A stretch of 50,714 bases of DNA from Paenibacillus sp. Soil787 (lineage in GTDB: Bacteria > Bacillota > Bacilli > Paenibacillales > NBRC-103111): contig NZ_LMSP01000024.1 of NCBI RefSeq assembly GCF_001429545.1, positions 1,674 through 52,387 of the forward strand, written 5' to 3'. The notes beneath the pieces are model-generated. The model had not been told where the DNA came from, ran no database searches, and saw only the letters and a program-made list of their open reading frames with translations. Shown piece by piece: positions 1-7,522 of this stretch. How positions within the stretch are numbered: the stretch's first letter is position 1; the number at the start of each line of letters is the position of its first letter. The position numbers and the translations under genes are program-made.

Positions 1-2
1 AT

Positions 3-164
3 AGGCGGACCCAGTCGAGACGAGACGAACGGTTTCCCCTCTCCGACACGCTGTTCGAAGCAGTCTTTATTTTGTCCCCTAATCGACTTTCATCGTTAGA
101 TGAATTTGAAAATCTAATGGACTCCACAGCCCTTAAGCTACTTCAAATTATGAAAATAAGATAG
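3..164 (+). CDS. C-terminal end of an unrecognised protein (start outside window)
   Basis: Reading frame 3 is open from the window edge to a TAG at 162-164, giving 53 residues that end in LLQIMKIR. The stretch is mostly amphipathic helix (SSLDEFENLMDSTALKLLQ), as in the C-terminal helical domain of a small regulator. Its position directly before an MFS transporter remnant would suit a TetR- or MarR-type local regulator, but that is only an inference. There is no start codon in the window and I do not recognise the family. Confidence 0.45.
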   Translation, partial: RRTQSRRDERFPLSDTLFEAVFILSPNRLSSLDEFENLMDSTALKLLQIMKIR

Positions 165-165
165 A

Positions 166-412
166 TTGAAACCGAATAACAGCGCTGAAGTCCGTAAGCT
201 CGGAATCATCGCTCCAAATAGGCATTTAACGATTAGCTTAAATCAAACCTCGAGCCAATTTGGTATGATGGTTGGTCCTTTGATAGGCGGTTTCCTCGGC
301 GGATGGGTAGGGATACAGTTGTTTTTTTATTACAGGTGGAGCATTGCTTGGAGCGGCTGTTTGGATGAAGGTTAATAGCGTTAAGGAAGCGAAGCAGACA
401 ATTTCAGGATAA
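166..412 (+). pseudogene. MFS multidrug transporter, C-terminal remnant with frameshift
   Basis: The first frame encodes LNQTSSQFGMMVGPLIGG, a glycine-rich transmembrane segment typical of the Major Facilitator Superfamily (drug:H+ antiporters). At the T-run near 320-328 the homology leaves this frame. The +1 frame continues with FFITGGALLGAAVWMKVN and ends in TISG before a TAA at 410-412, which reads as the last helix and tail of the same transporter. Only about 80 of the usual ~400 residues are present, so the gene is both truncated and frameshifted. No intact N-terminal part is visible upstream in the window. Confidence 0.7.
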
Positions 413-628
413 ATGAAGGTGATCGAGGTTCACTCCCGAGCTGCTGAGTGTTAGAAGTATCTGAAACACCTGCGCCACCCGGCAAAACCGCAGCAGAAAC
501 CTTATCAAGATTAGGTAGGTAACGTTATCCGTCCAACCCTTTCTCCCAAATTAGTAAAGATGACACACAGCTCCTGTTATCACTCATTGAGCCGATTATC
601 TCAGCGAACTAGAACTTTATGACTATAT
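413..628. other. intergenic stretch without a supported gene
   Basis: After the transporter remnant there is about 215 bp with stops in all frames on the plus strand. I see no clear gene, promoter or repeat; it may be further decayed coding sequence. Confidence 0.4.
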
Positions 629-667
629 AAGGTCAGTCTATTTCATCAGAAATAGGCTGGTCTTTTT
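629..667 (+). terminator. Rho-independent terminator
   Basis: Arms 629-644 and 649-664 pair over 16 positions (three of them G-U) around a 4-nt loop, followed by TTTTT. It would end transcription coming from the left and insulate the signalling cluster downstream. Confidence 0.75.
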
Positions 668-772
668 CCTTTTGTTGTAGGATATATGCAAGTGATCTGA
701 CAGAAATCGAGAGAATAATCCAAGAAATTAACAAATAGTGAGTAATTATATAGCGAAAATAGTAAAAAAACA

Positions 773-816
773 TTAAAATAATGGGAATTTTTATTTATAA
801 TAGAGGAGAATCTCCT
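773..816 (+). promoter_or_regulatory. sigma-A-like promoter with inverted repeat at the likely start site
   Basis: TTAAAA (773-778), a 17-nt spacer and a perfect TATAAT (796-801) form a good sigma-A type promoter for the HD-GYP gene and probably the following genes. Directly downstream, AGGAGAATCTCCT (804-816) is a perfect 6-1-6 inverted repeat that would lie across the transcription start. It could be an operator or a 5' RNA hairpin; this is inferred from position only. Confidence 0.5.
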
Positions 817-884
817 TAATAAGAAGAACTAGTACTAATTATATAGTTGGGGAAGTTTATTTGAGAAGAATAAGAGGTACATCT

Positions 885-1922
885 ATGCAGAATTCATTGT
901 TTTTTAAAAATGTGATAAATTCTGATTCCATCTTCGAATCGATCGGACAATTGAGTGATATCGCCAAGAAAACAATTGGCTGCGAGCATATCTCGCTCTT
1001 TCTTATAGACGAGAAACATCAGAACACCCCAGCATCTTATTCGGTTAATATTAGTACGGCAGTCATGGAACAGTTACAACAAATTGTGCTCCAAATGCAG
1101 TTTTTTTCCCGAAATCCCGATGGTATACATTTATCTGTACATAAGGCAGAAGCCCATATAAAAAATTATCTTATATTGAGCAAATATGAGTGTATATACG
1201 GTTTTCATATAAAGCATGGTCCATCTTACGGGGCTTTATTATTCTCATTTCCTTCTGATATTCAACTTACGGAGGATCAATTGCATCTGTGCAGCCTCAT
1301 TAAACTGCATATGGAGCAATTGATTAAAAAAATTCAATTCCGGAGACAAGTGCTGAAACAGAAAGCTTACGAGAATCTTTTTAATACGTTAAGGGTTAAA
1401 GATAGCTTTACGGTTGATCACTGTTATAATGTCGCTTTCTATTCTACTTTGCTTGGAGCGAAAGCGGGTGTAAGTGAGGCCGAACTGGAACGACTGAAGT
1501 TAGGGGCTCTTTTGCATGACATTGGTAAAATAGCAATTCCCGATCATATTTTGATGAAACCTGGGCGATTATCAGATGAAGAATTTAACGTCATTCGCCA
1601 GCATCCTGTAATTGGCTATGAGCTGCTAAAAGATTTACCGGATGTTGAGCACCTTCTGCCAATTGTAAAATGGCATCATGAACGCATGGATGGGAGAGGA
1701 TATCCGGACAATCTGCAAGGAGAAGTGATTCCCTTGCTTGTACGCATTGTAAGTATTGCAGATGCCTTTGATGCGATGACTTCTACGAGAGTATACCGAG
1801 ATTCGCTGCACGTGCATGAAGTTAGGGAACAACTTCTTATTCACGCGGGCCAGCAGTTTGATGAGGAATTGGTGCGAATTTTCTTAAGTATCATCGATGA
1901 GCAGATGAAAATGAATGGATAA
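885..1922 (+). CDS. HD-GYP domain protein, predicted cyclic-di-GMP phosphodiesterase
   Basis: The C-terminal half (roughly residues 165-345) is an HD-GYP domain with the metal-binding signature HDIGK, the H of RQHPVIGYELL, the HHERMDGRGYP block that contains the GYP motif, and ADAFDAMTS. These enzymes open c-di-GMP to pGpG and GMP. The N-terminal ~145 residues look like a degenerate GAF-type sensor domain. ATG at 885 has AAGAGGT six bases upstream; an in-frame TTG at 861 with GGGGAAG before it is a real alternative that would add eight residues. The gene opens a cluster with a GGDEF response regulator and a histidine kinase, so synthesis and breakdown of c-di-GMP are encoded side by side. No membrane segment is seen, so the protein should be cytoplasmic. 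Confidence 0.88.
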   Translation: MQNSLFFKNVINSDSIFESIGQLSDIAKKTIGCEHISLFLIDEKHQNTPASYSVNISTAVMEQLQQIVLQMQFFSRNPDGIHLSVHKAEAHIKNYLILSKYECIYGFHIKHGPSYGALLFSFPSDIQLTEDQLHLCSLIKLHMEQLIKKIQFRRQVLKQKAYENLFNTLRVKDSFTVDHCYNVAFYSTLLGAKAGVSEAELERLKLGALLHDIGKIAIPDHILMKPGRLSDEEFNVIRQHPVIGYELLKDLPDVEHLLPIVKWHHERMDGRGYPDNLQGEVIPLLVRIVSIADAFDAMTSTRVYRDSLHVHEVREQLLIHAGQQFDEELVRIFLSIIDEQMKMNG

Positions 1923-1978
1923 AAAATAATAACTTATTAACTTGCAACTATTTTTGTAATGAAAGCTGGGATAGATTA

Positions 1979-2866
1979 ATGAAATGTCGCATTCTTATCG
2001 TCGATGACGAACCCCATAATTTAAATATACTCCGTATATTTTTAAATTCGTTAAACTATGAAATCATCACGGTTGAGGATGGTAAAGAAGCTTTCTCCAT
2101 GGTCAAAGAGACGGCACCTGATCTTATTTTACTTGATGTGATGATGCCTGAAGTGACTGGATTTGAAATATGCAAACAATTAATATCCGAAAGCGATTTT
2201 GATATTCCGATTATTTTCTTATCCGCAAATGCACAGAAAGAAGATATTTTACAAGGACTACGCTTAGGAGCCATTGATTATTTGACCAAGCCATTCGATC
2301 TGGATGTGCTGGAACGTAAGGTTGAAATTGCCCTCCACCAAAAAGCGAAGGTTATAAACTTGAAGAGAGACAATAAACAATTAGCCAAATTGGTGTATGT
2401 GGATGCTCTAACTGGTTTATATAATCGAGCATACTTGGATATTACCATTCGGATGATCAAAGAGGGAACCAAGAAATTTCAAGCCGCTATGATGGTCGAT
2501 ATGGATTATTTTAAGGACATTAATGATAACTATGGTCATTTGGTTGGGGATCAAGTCTTGAGGGAAGTAGCAACGATCATTTCGTCCAAAATCTCTCGCG
2601 AGCATGATCTAGCCTTTCGGTATGGCGGGGATGAGTACTTGGTCCTACTCCAAAATGAAGAGAACTGTGTCGAAATTGCTGACAGCATTATTAAGGCTGT
2701 CGACGGTTTAAAGGTTAGTTTGGCACCGCATAAGTCACAATTTTCAGTGAGCATTGGGTTAACGAATAATTTCGACCCTACTTCGTTCGACCAAATCATT
2801 ATGCAAGCTGATTCTGCGCTTCTTGGGGCTAAGAATAACGGAAGACATCAAATAAAGATTCGCTAA
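1979..2866 (+). CDS. response regulator with GGDEF domain, predicted diguanylate cyclase
   Basis: Residues 1-120 form a receiver domain: VDDEPHN acid pocket, phospho-acceptor D53 in LLDVMMPE, and the conserved K of TKPFD. Residues 130-295 form a GGDEF domain, which joins two GTP into c-di-GMP. The active-site loop reads GGDEY instead of the usual GGDEF/GGEEF. REHD lies five residues before it and fits the RxxD inhibitory I-site, so feedback inhibition by product is likely. The architecture is that of a PleD/WspR-like regulator. It sits 56 bp after the HD-GYP gene and 21 bp before the histidine kinase gene, which is the obvious candidate phosphodonor. Confidence 0.9.
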   Translation: MKCRILIVDDEPHNLNILRIFLNSLNYEIITVEDGKEAFSMVKETAPDLILLDVMMPEVTGFEICKQLISESDFDIPIIFLSANAQKEDILQGLRLGAIDYLTKPFDLDVLERKVEIALHQKAKVINLKRDNKQLAKLVYVDALTGLYNRAYLDITIRMIKEGTKKFQAAMMVDMDYFKDINDNYGHLVGDQVLREVATIISSKISREHDLAFRYGGDEYLVLLQNEENCVEIADSIIKAVDGLKVSLAPHKSQFSVSIGLTNNFDPTSFDQIIMQADSALLGAKNNGRHQIKIR

Positions 2867-2887
2867 TAAAAGGAGAATGGGTGGGGC

Positions 2888-4687
2888 ATGGTCATGGAAT
2901 TGAAAAGTTTTCAAAAATTGTTTCAAATGACGAAGGTCATTAATTCTCAGTTTGAAATGTCTGAAATCCTGCAAGTCTTCGTTGACGCGATCGCAGGAGA
3001 GATTACGCAAGCGGATCTTGTTGGTTTTTTCTTGAAACAGCCTGATGGTACTTTTCAAGGATATAAAGGCAATAAATTGCCTGTAGATATAACGGAGCTG
3101 CTCATTGATCCTAGAGAAGATGAGTTTGTTAGGGATATTTTACGCAATCAAGCCAGCGACTATATCTCGGATACGAGTATTGATCTGAGATTGGATCAAT
3201 CCAAGAGACAATTGTTAAAAATTAAATCGATCCTCGGGATTCCCGTCATTGTAGAAAATGAGGTATTTGGGCTTGTCTTCGTTCACGATTTCGGAAAACC
3301 GATGAATATTACCCAAGAGCAGATGGAAGTTACGGAAGCTTTTGTTAACATGGCCAGTGTGGCGATTCGGAACATTCGCATGTTCGAACAACGGCAGCTT
3401 CTGATGGAGAAGCAGCAGCTGCTACTTGACGCGACGAAAGCTTTATCGGAGTCATTGTCGGTTAAAGATGTTCTGAACACTTTTTTCCATTACATGCGCA
3501 AAGCCAGTGGGTCTAAGGATATCGGTATTCATTTATATAATGAAAAAGAGCATACGATTGAACCCTATCAATTATCTTCTGTGAATGTAACGGTTGACGA
3601 ATGGAAGGTTAAGCATAGAGAAGTCAAGTTAACGATTGAAAATGATCGCCTATTGTATGAAGTCATTACCCAAAAAAAATCAGCGGCAATCGAGGATGTG
3701 TACGCGGATCCGCGTCCTAATCATAAAGCGTTCGTCTCTTTTGATATTCGAAGTATTATGGTGTTTCCGCTCGTAGCCAAAGGCTCCGTTTATGGTGTCG
3801 TAGCGATTCCCTCAATCGGGAAGCCGAGGAAGTATGAGGCGAGCATCCTGGAGTTCTGCCAATCGATTTCTGATGCTACAGCTACCGCGCTTTCGAATGC
3901 CCAGCATACGGAGACATTGGATCACTCGGTCAATGAACGTTCCATAGAGCTGCAGCATGCTAACTTCAAGCTAGAGGGTCTAGTACGAGAGCTAGAGCAT
4001 CTGAATGAGTTGAAGAGCGATTTCATCGCGACACTTTCACATGAGCTGCGTACGCCGATTACAGCGGTTAAAGGGTCTGTAGATATCCTTAGCAAAGGGA
4101 TACTCGGTGGTCTCAACGATTCGCAGAAGGATTTACTTGATATTGCGTCTAAGTCGATCGAGCGTTTGCTGGATCAAGTGAATGAATTGCTGGATTTCGC
4201 TAAAATGGAAAACGGTAAATTTGAACTGGTTTATACCGAAGCTGACTTCAAAGAAATCATCAAGGAATCCGTTCATATTGTGCAATCTTTGATTAATAAG
4301 AAGAAATTAATTCTGATTGTTGAATCAGATGCAGAAACGGATACGGTCGTAAGTGTCGATAAGCAACGCATTCTGCAGATTCTATTGAATTTACTTTCCA
4401 ATGCGATTAAATTTACACCGCCTATGGGAGTGATTACAATCAAAACGATTTTCGAAGAAACGGTACTTACGGTTGAAGTACATGATAGTGGCATCGGCAT
4501 CCCTCATGAGAAGCAGAAAAATATTTTCACGAAATTTTATCAAGCCAATAATCAAATTAACGGGACAGGCCTAGGTCTTGCGATTTCGAAACAGCTTATC
4601 GAACTGCATGGCGGCCGGATTTGGTTTGAGAGCACAGAAGGTCAAGGTTCGGTATTCAAATTTACTTTACCTAAAGGAAGGGAGTAA
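2888..4687 (+). CDS. GAF-GAF sensor histidine kinase
   Basis: The 599-residue protein has two GAF-type sensor domains (about 20-165 and 180-340), a short coiled coil (about 345-375), a HisKA dimerisation domain with phospho-acceptor H385 in LSHELRTP, and an HATPase_c domain with N box (NLLSNAIKFT), G1 (DSGIGIP) and G2 (GTGLGLAISKQLIELHGG) motifs. No membrane helices are visible, so it should sense a cytoplasmic ligand or redox state. AAAGGAG and a G-rich stretch precede ATG 2888. It probably phosphorylates the REC-GGDEF protein encoded just upstream, and its stop is only 6 bp before the TPP enzyme gene, so the two are almost surely translated from one mRNA. Confidence 0.9.
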   Translation: MVMELKSFQKLFQMTKVINSQFEMSEILQVFVDAIAGEITQADLVGFFLKQPDGTFQGYKGNKLPVDITELLIDPREDEFVRDILRNQASDYISDTSIDLRLDQSKRQLLKIKSILGIPVIVENEVFGLVFVHDFGKPMNITQEQMEVTEAFVNMASVAIRNIRMFEQRQLLMEKQQLLLDATKALSESLSVKDVLNTFFHYMRKASGSKDIGIHLYNEKEHTIEPYQLSSVNVTVDEWKVKHREVKLTIENDRLLYEVITQKKSAAIEDVYADPRPNHKAFVSFDIRSIMVFPLVAKGSVYGVVAIPSIGKPRKYEASILEFCQSISDATATALSNAQHTETLDHSVNERSIELQHANFKLEGLVRELEHLNELKSDFIATLSHELRTPITAVKGSVDILSKGILGGLNDSQKDLLDIASKSIERLLDQVNELLDFAKMENGKFELVYTEADFKEIIKESVHIVQSLINKKKLILIVESDAETDTVVSVDKQRILQILLNLLSNAIKFTPPMGVITIKTIFEETVLTVEVHDSGIGIPHEKQKNIFTKFYQANNQINGTGLGLAISKQLIELHGGRIWFESTEGQGSVFKFTLPKGRE

Positions 4688-4693
4688 CCAAAT

Positions 4694-6352
4694 ATGCGGG
4701 CGATTGAAGTAGGATTGAGATTTTTAGTGCAGCAAGGTGTGCGATATGTGTTCGGTATTCCAGCAGGCTCAATCAATGCGATCTATGACGCCCTTTTGGA
4801 CATTCCTGAGCTTAAGCCGATTGTAGCTAAGCATGAGAATAGCTCCGGTTACATGGCAGGTGCTTATACGAGAATTACCGGTCTTCCATCGATTTGCGTG
4901 GCATCTAGCGGACCGGGAGCGACGAACCTCGTGACTCCCGCTGCGAATGCTTGGAAGCAGAAGCTTCCTGTTATATTCATCACTGGCTCAGTGCCTTCTG
5001 GCAAAATGGGCAAGGGCGGCGCGCAAGAGCTGTATGCGGAGCCGATCTTTGCATCGATTACGAAGATGAGCCGAACGGTTCTAGACCCGAATCAACTGCC
5101 AGAGATTCTGGCAGAGGCCTATCAGACCGCGATTAGCGGCGTGCCGGGTCCTGTGCATTTGGCGATTCCTATTGATATTCAAATGACGGATATTGGCGAA
5201 AGAGCGCTTCCGGTGTTACCTCCAGAACAGCCGCCAACGATGGATTTGGCAGCAACGCAGGCGGCTGTTGAGCGGATCAAAGCAGCTGGTCTACGTGGAG
5301 CGATTCTGCTGGGGAACGGCGCTAAAGCATCCTCTGACAGTATCGTACAGTTGGCTGAAACACTTGAGTGGAGAGTGGCAACAACACCTCGCGGCAAGGG
5401 AGCCTTTCCTGAAAATCACCCGCTTTCCTTAGGGATATATGGCTTATCAGCGAATATCAAAGCGAGTGATTATTTGAACGGTAATGATCATGAGGTATTG
5501 CTGGTCATCGGTTCAAGCTTAGGCGAGCTAGCAACAAGCAACTGGGAAAAGCGATTGGTTGCGGGTAGAGAGCTCATTCATATCGATTACGATCAAAGTG
5601 AATTAGGTAAGTGCTACGAAACCCAGTATCCTGTACATGGTGAAATAAAGCTTGTCATTGCCGAATTATTAGCTCAGCTTTCCGCTGATGGACAAGATAA
5701 ATTGTATGCAAGCGAGGCATTCCAAGGGCTAGGCGAAGCAGCGGCAGCTTCTGAACAAGCCGATGAGAAATGGAACACATTGTCGGCGATCCGTCGTCTC
5801 AGTGCAACAGCACCGAAGAATGCTCGGTTCTTCCTAGATATCGGAGAATTCATGACCTATTCGATCCAAAACTTATTGATTGAGAGCGGACAAGAGTTCG
5901 ATATTGATATTAATTTCGGAGGCATGGGATCGGGAATCGGAGGTTCATTAGGAGCACAATTAGCGGAACCGGCTCGACCAACAATTTGTATTACAGGCGA
6001 TGGCTGTTTCTTCATGCATGGTCTCGAAGTGCTAACCGCTAAGGAATACAATCTTCCGATCCTATTTGTCGTCATAAACAATGCCCGTCTCGGGATGGTT
6101 TATCATGGACATATGCTGCAATACAAAAGGTGCCTTGAAGACTTCTCGCAAGAAAGAGTTAGTATTGCAGGTGTTGCCCAATCGCTTGGCTTGCGTCATG
6201 CCGAGGTTAGTTCTCTGGATCAACTACAGGGAGAGCATGTGCAAGAGTGGCTTTCTCATGGAGGTCCTGTGGTTGTTGAAATTATTGTGGATGGCAACGA
6301 AATTCCGCCAATGGGTGAACGCGTTAAGTTCTTGCAAGGGGCAACGTATTAA
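4694..6352 (+). CDS. thiamine-pyrophosphate enzyme, acetolactate synthase / pyruvate oxidase-like
   Basis: The 552-residue length and the three-domain layout fit the IlvB/AlsS/POX family. The N-terminal Pyr domain carries the activating glutamate in KHENSSGYMAGAY. The SGPGATNLVTP and VPGPVHLAIPID blocks follow, a central domain spans about 190-330, and the C-terminal PP domain has the TPP/Mg motif from GDGCFFMHG to VVINN. The family decarboxylates 2-oxo acids (pyruvate to acetolactate, acetyl phosphate or similar). The substrate cannot be read from the sequence; no ilvN-like small subunit or other branched-chain gene is near. The ribosome site GGAAGGGAG overlaps the kinase stop. The odd point is the company: a metabolic enzyme translationally linked to a c-di-GMP signalling kinase. 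Confidence 0.85.
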   Translation: MRAIEVGLRFLVQQGVRYVFGIPAGSINAIYDALLDIPELKPIVAKHENSSGYMAGAYTRITGLPSICVASSGPGATNLVTPAANAWKQKLPVIFITGSVPSGKMGKGGAQELYAEPIFASITKMSRTVLDPNQLPEILAEAYQTAISGVPGPVHLAIPIDIQMTDIGERALPVLPPEQPPTMDLAATQAAVERIKAAGLRGAILLGNGAKASSDSIVQLAETLEWRVATTPRGKGAFPENHPLSLGIYGLSANIKASDYLNGNDHEVLLVIGSSLGELATSNWEKRLVAGRELIHIDYDQSELGKCYETQYPVHGEIKLVIAELLAQLSADGQDKLYASEAFQGLGEAAAASEQADEKWNTLSAIRRLSATAPKNARFFLDIGEFMTYSIQNLLIESGQEFDIDINFGGMGSGIGGSLGAQLAEPARPTICITGDGCFFMHGLEVLTAKEYNLPILFVVINNARLGMVYHGHMLQYKRCLEDFSQERVSIAGVAQSLGLRHAEVSSLDQLQGEHVQEWLSHGGPVVVEIIVDGNEIPPMGERVKFLQGATY

Positions 6353-6365
6353 AATGCGTATGAGT

Positions 6366-6403
6366 AAAAAGCTTTTGGATGTTTGTATCCAAAAGCTTTT
6401 TTT
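6366..6403 (+). terminator. Rho-independent terminator of the signalling/TPP cluster
   Basis: A 14-bp perfect stem (AAAAGCTTTTGGAT and its complement) around GTTTGT is followed by a T-run. It lies 14 bp after the TPP enzyme stop and closes the cluster. Confidence 0.9.
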
Positions 6404-6491
6404 GCATCTGGATCAGTGAAGGCTGTATTCTTGGCCCAGTAAATGATATGGTGAGGAAGAGTAAGAACAATAAGGAAGGAGCACTTCATTC

Positions 6492-7370
6492 ATGTTGAAA
6501 CGAACAATAGGTCGTTTGAATTACGAAAGCTCAGTCGTTATGTTTGGTGCAGCAAGTCTCGGAAATGTGTCACAAGAGGAAGCGGATGCATCCATCTCTT
6601 TTGCCTTGCAGCATGGGATAAACCATTTTGATACAGCAGCCAGTTATGGGGATGCCGAAGTACGTATGGGTCCTTTGATCAGTCAAATTCGCAAGGATAT
6701 TTTTCTAGCTACGAAAACAGGGCAAAGAACGAAGAAGGAAGCGAAAGAAGAAATTTATCGCTCACTGGAACGGATGCGGGTTGATTCTGTAGACTTACTT
6801 CAACTGCATGCCGTAGGCTCTATGGAGGAGTTAGACCTTTGCACAGAAAAAGGCGGTGCTTTGGAGGCAGCCTTGGAAGCGCAAGCTGAAGGTATTGTTA
6901 AGGAGATTGGCATAACTGGACATGGGCATGATGCACCGATTGTACATTTGGAAGCGTTACATAGATTTCCTTTCGCTACCGTGCTCCTGCCGCTCAATTA
7001 TTTTATGTATGGTTTGCCGGAGTATCGCGAAGCATTCGATGCACTCATGGAAGAGGCCAATAAGCAAAATGCGGCTGTCAGGGTCATCAAAGCGATTGCT
7101 AAGGCTCCGTGGGTGGAAGGGGAGAAGCGCCCTTACTCGACGTGGTATGAACCTTTTGATCAGCAGCAGATTATAGATGCTTGTGTGCATTTTGTGTTGT
7201 CGTTCCCTGGTGTGAGTGGATTTGCAAGCGCAGGCGACATTCATTTGTTTCCCAAAATCGTCGATGCCGTGGAACGATATGGTTCCATGAACGATAAGGA
7301 AGCGGAGCGTATTCTGAGCAGCATTAACGGATACACCAGTATTTTCGGAGCGCCGACCTCAATCGCTTAA
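6492..7370 (+). CDS. aldo/keto reductase
   Basis: This 292-residue TIM-barrel oxidoreductase shows the AKR catalytic set: D and Y in FDTAASYG, K in LATKTG and H in LLQLHAVG. AKRs use NADPH to reduce aldehydes and ketones. SFPGVSGFASAGD near 235-245 falls where the cofactor-binding SxPG loop lies in AKRs. A C-terminal ferredoxin-like extension, present in some longer AKRs, is absent. AAGGAAGGAG precedes ATG 6492. The gene stands between two terminators and is probably monocistronic. The substrate cannot be assigned. Confidence 0.88.
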   Translation: MLKRTIGRLNYESSVVMFGAASLGNVSQEEADASISFALQHGINHFDTAASYGDAEVRMGPLISQIRKDIFLATKTGQRTKKEAKEEIYRSLERMRVDSVDLLQLHAVGSMEELDLCTEKGGALEAALEAQAEGIVKEIGITGHGHDAPIVHLEALHRFPFATVLLPLNYFMYGLPEYREAFDALMEEANKQNAAVRVIKAIAKAPWVEGEKRPYSTWYEPFDQQQIIDACVHFVLSFPGVSGFASAGDIHLFPKIVDAVERYGSMNDKEAERILSSINGYTSIFGAPTSIA

Positions 7371-7394
7371 AAAATAATATGTTCTAAATGAAGG

Positions 7395-7428
7395 GCCCTT
7401 CAGTTGTTTATGTACTGGAGGGCTTTTT
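7395..7428 (+). terminator. Rho-independent terminator after the aldo/keto reductase
   Basis: GCCCTTCAG (7395-7403) pairs with CTGGAGGGC (7415-7423), apart from one G-U, and is followed by TTTTT. Confidence 0.85.
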
Positions 7429-7522
7429 ACATCGCATAAATGGGTAAGAGTTCCTTTTCCTCGTGCGTCGCTAACTGTAGGAATCCTGCGAATATATATA
7501 GCGTACTTAAGGAGGAAGGTAA

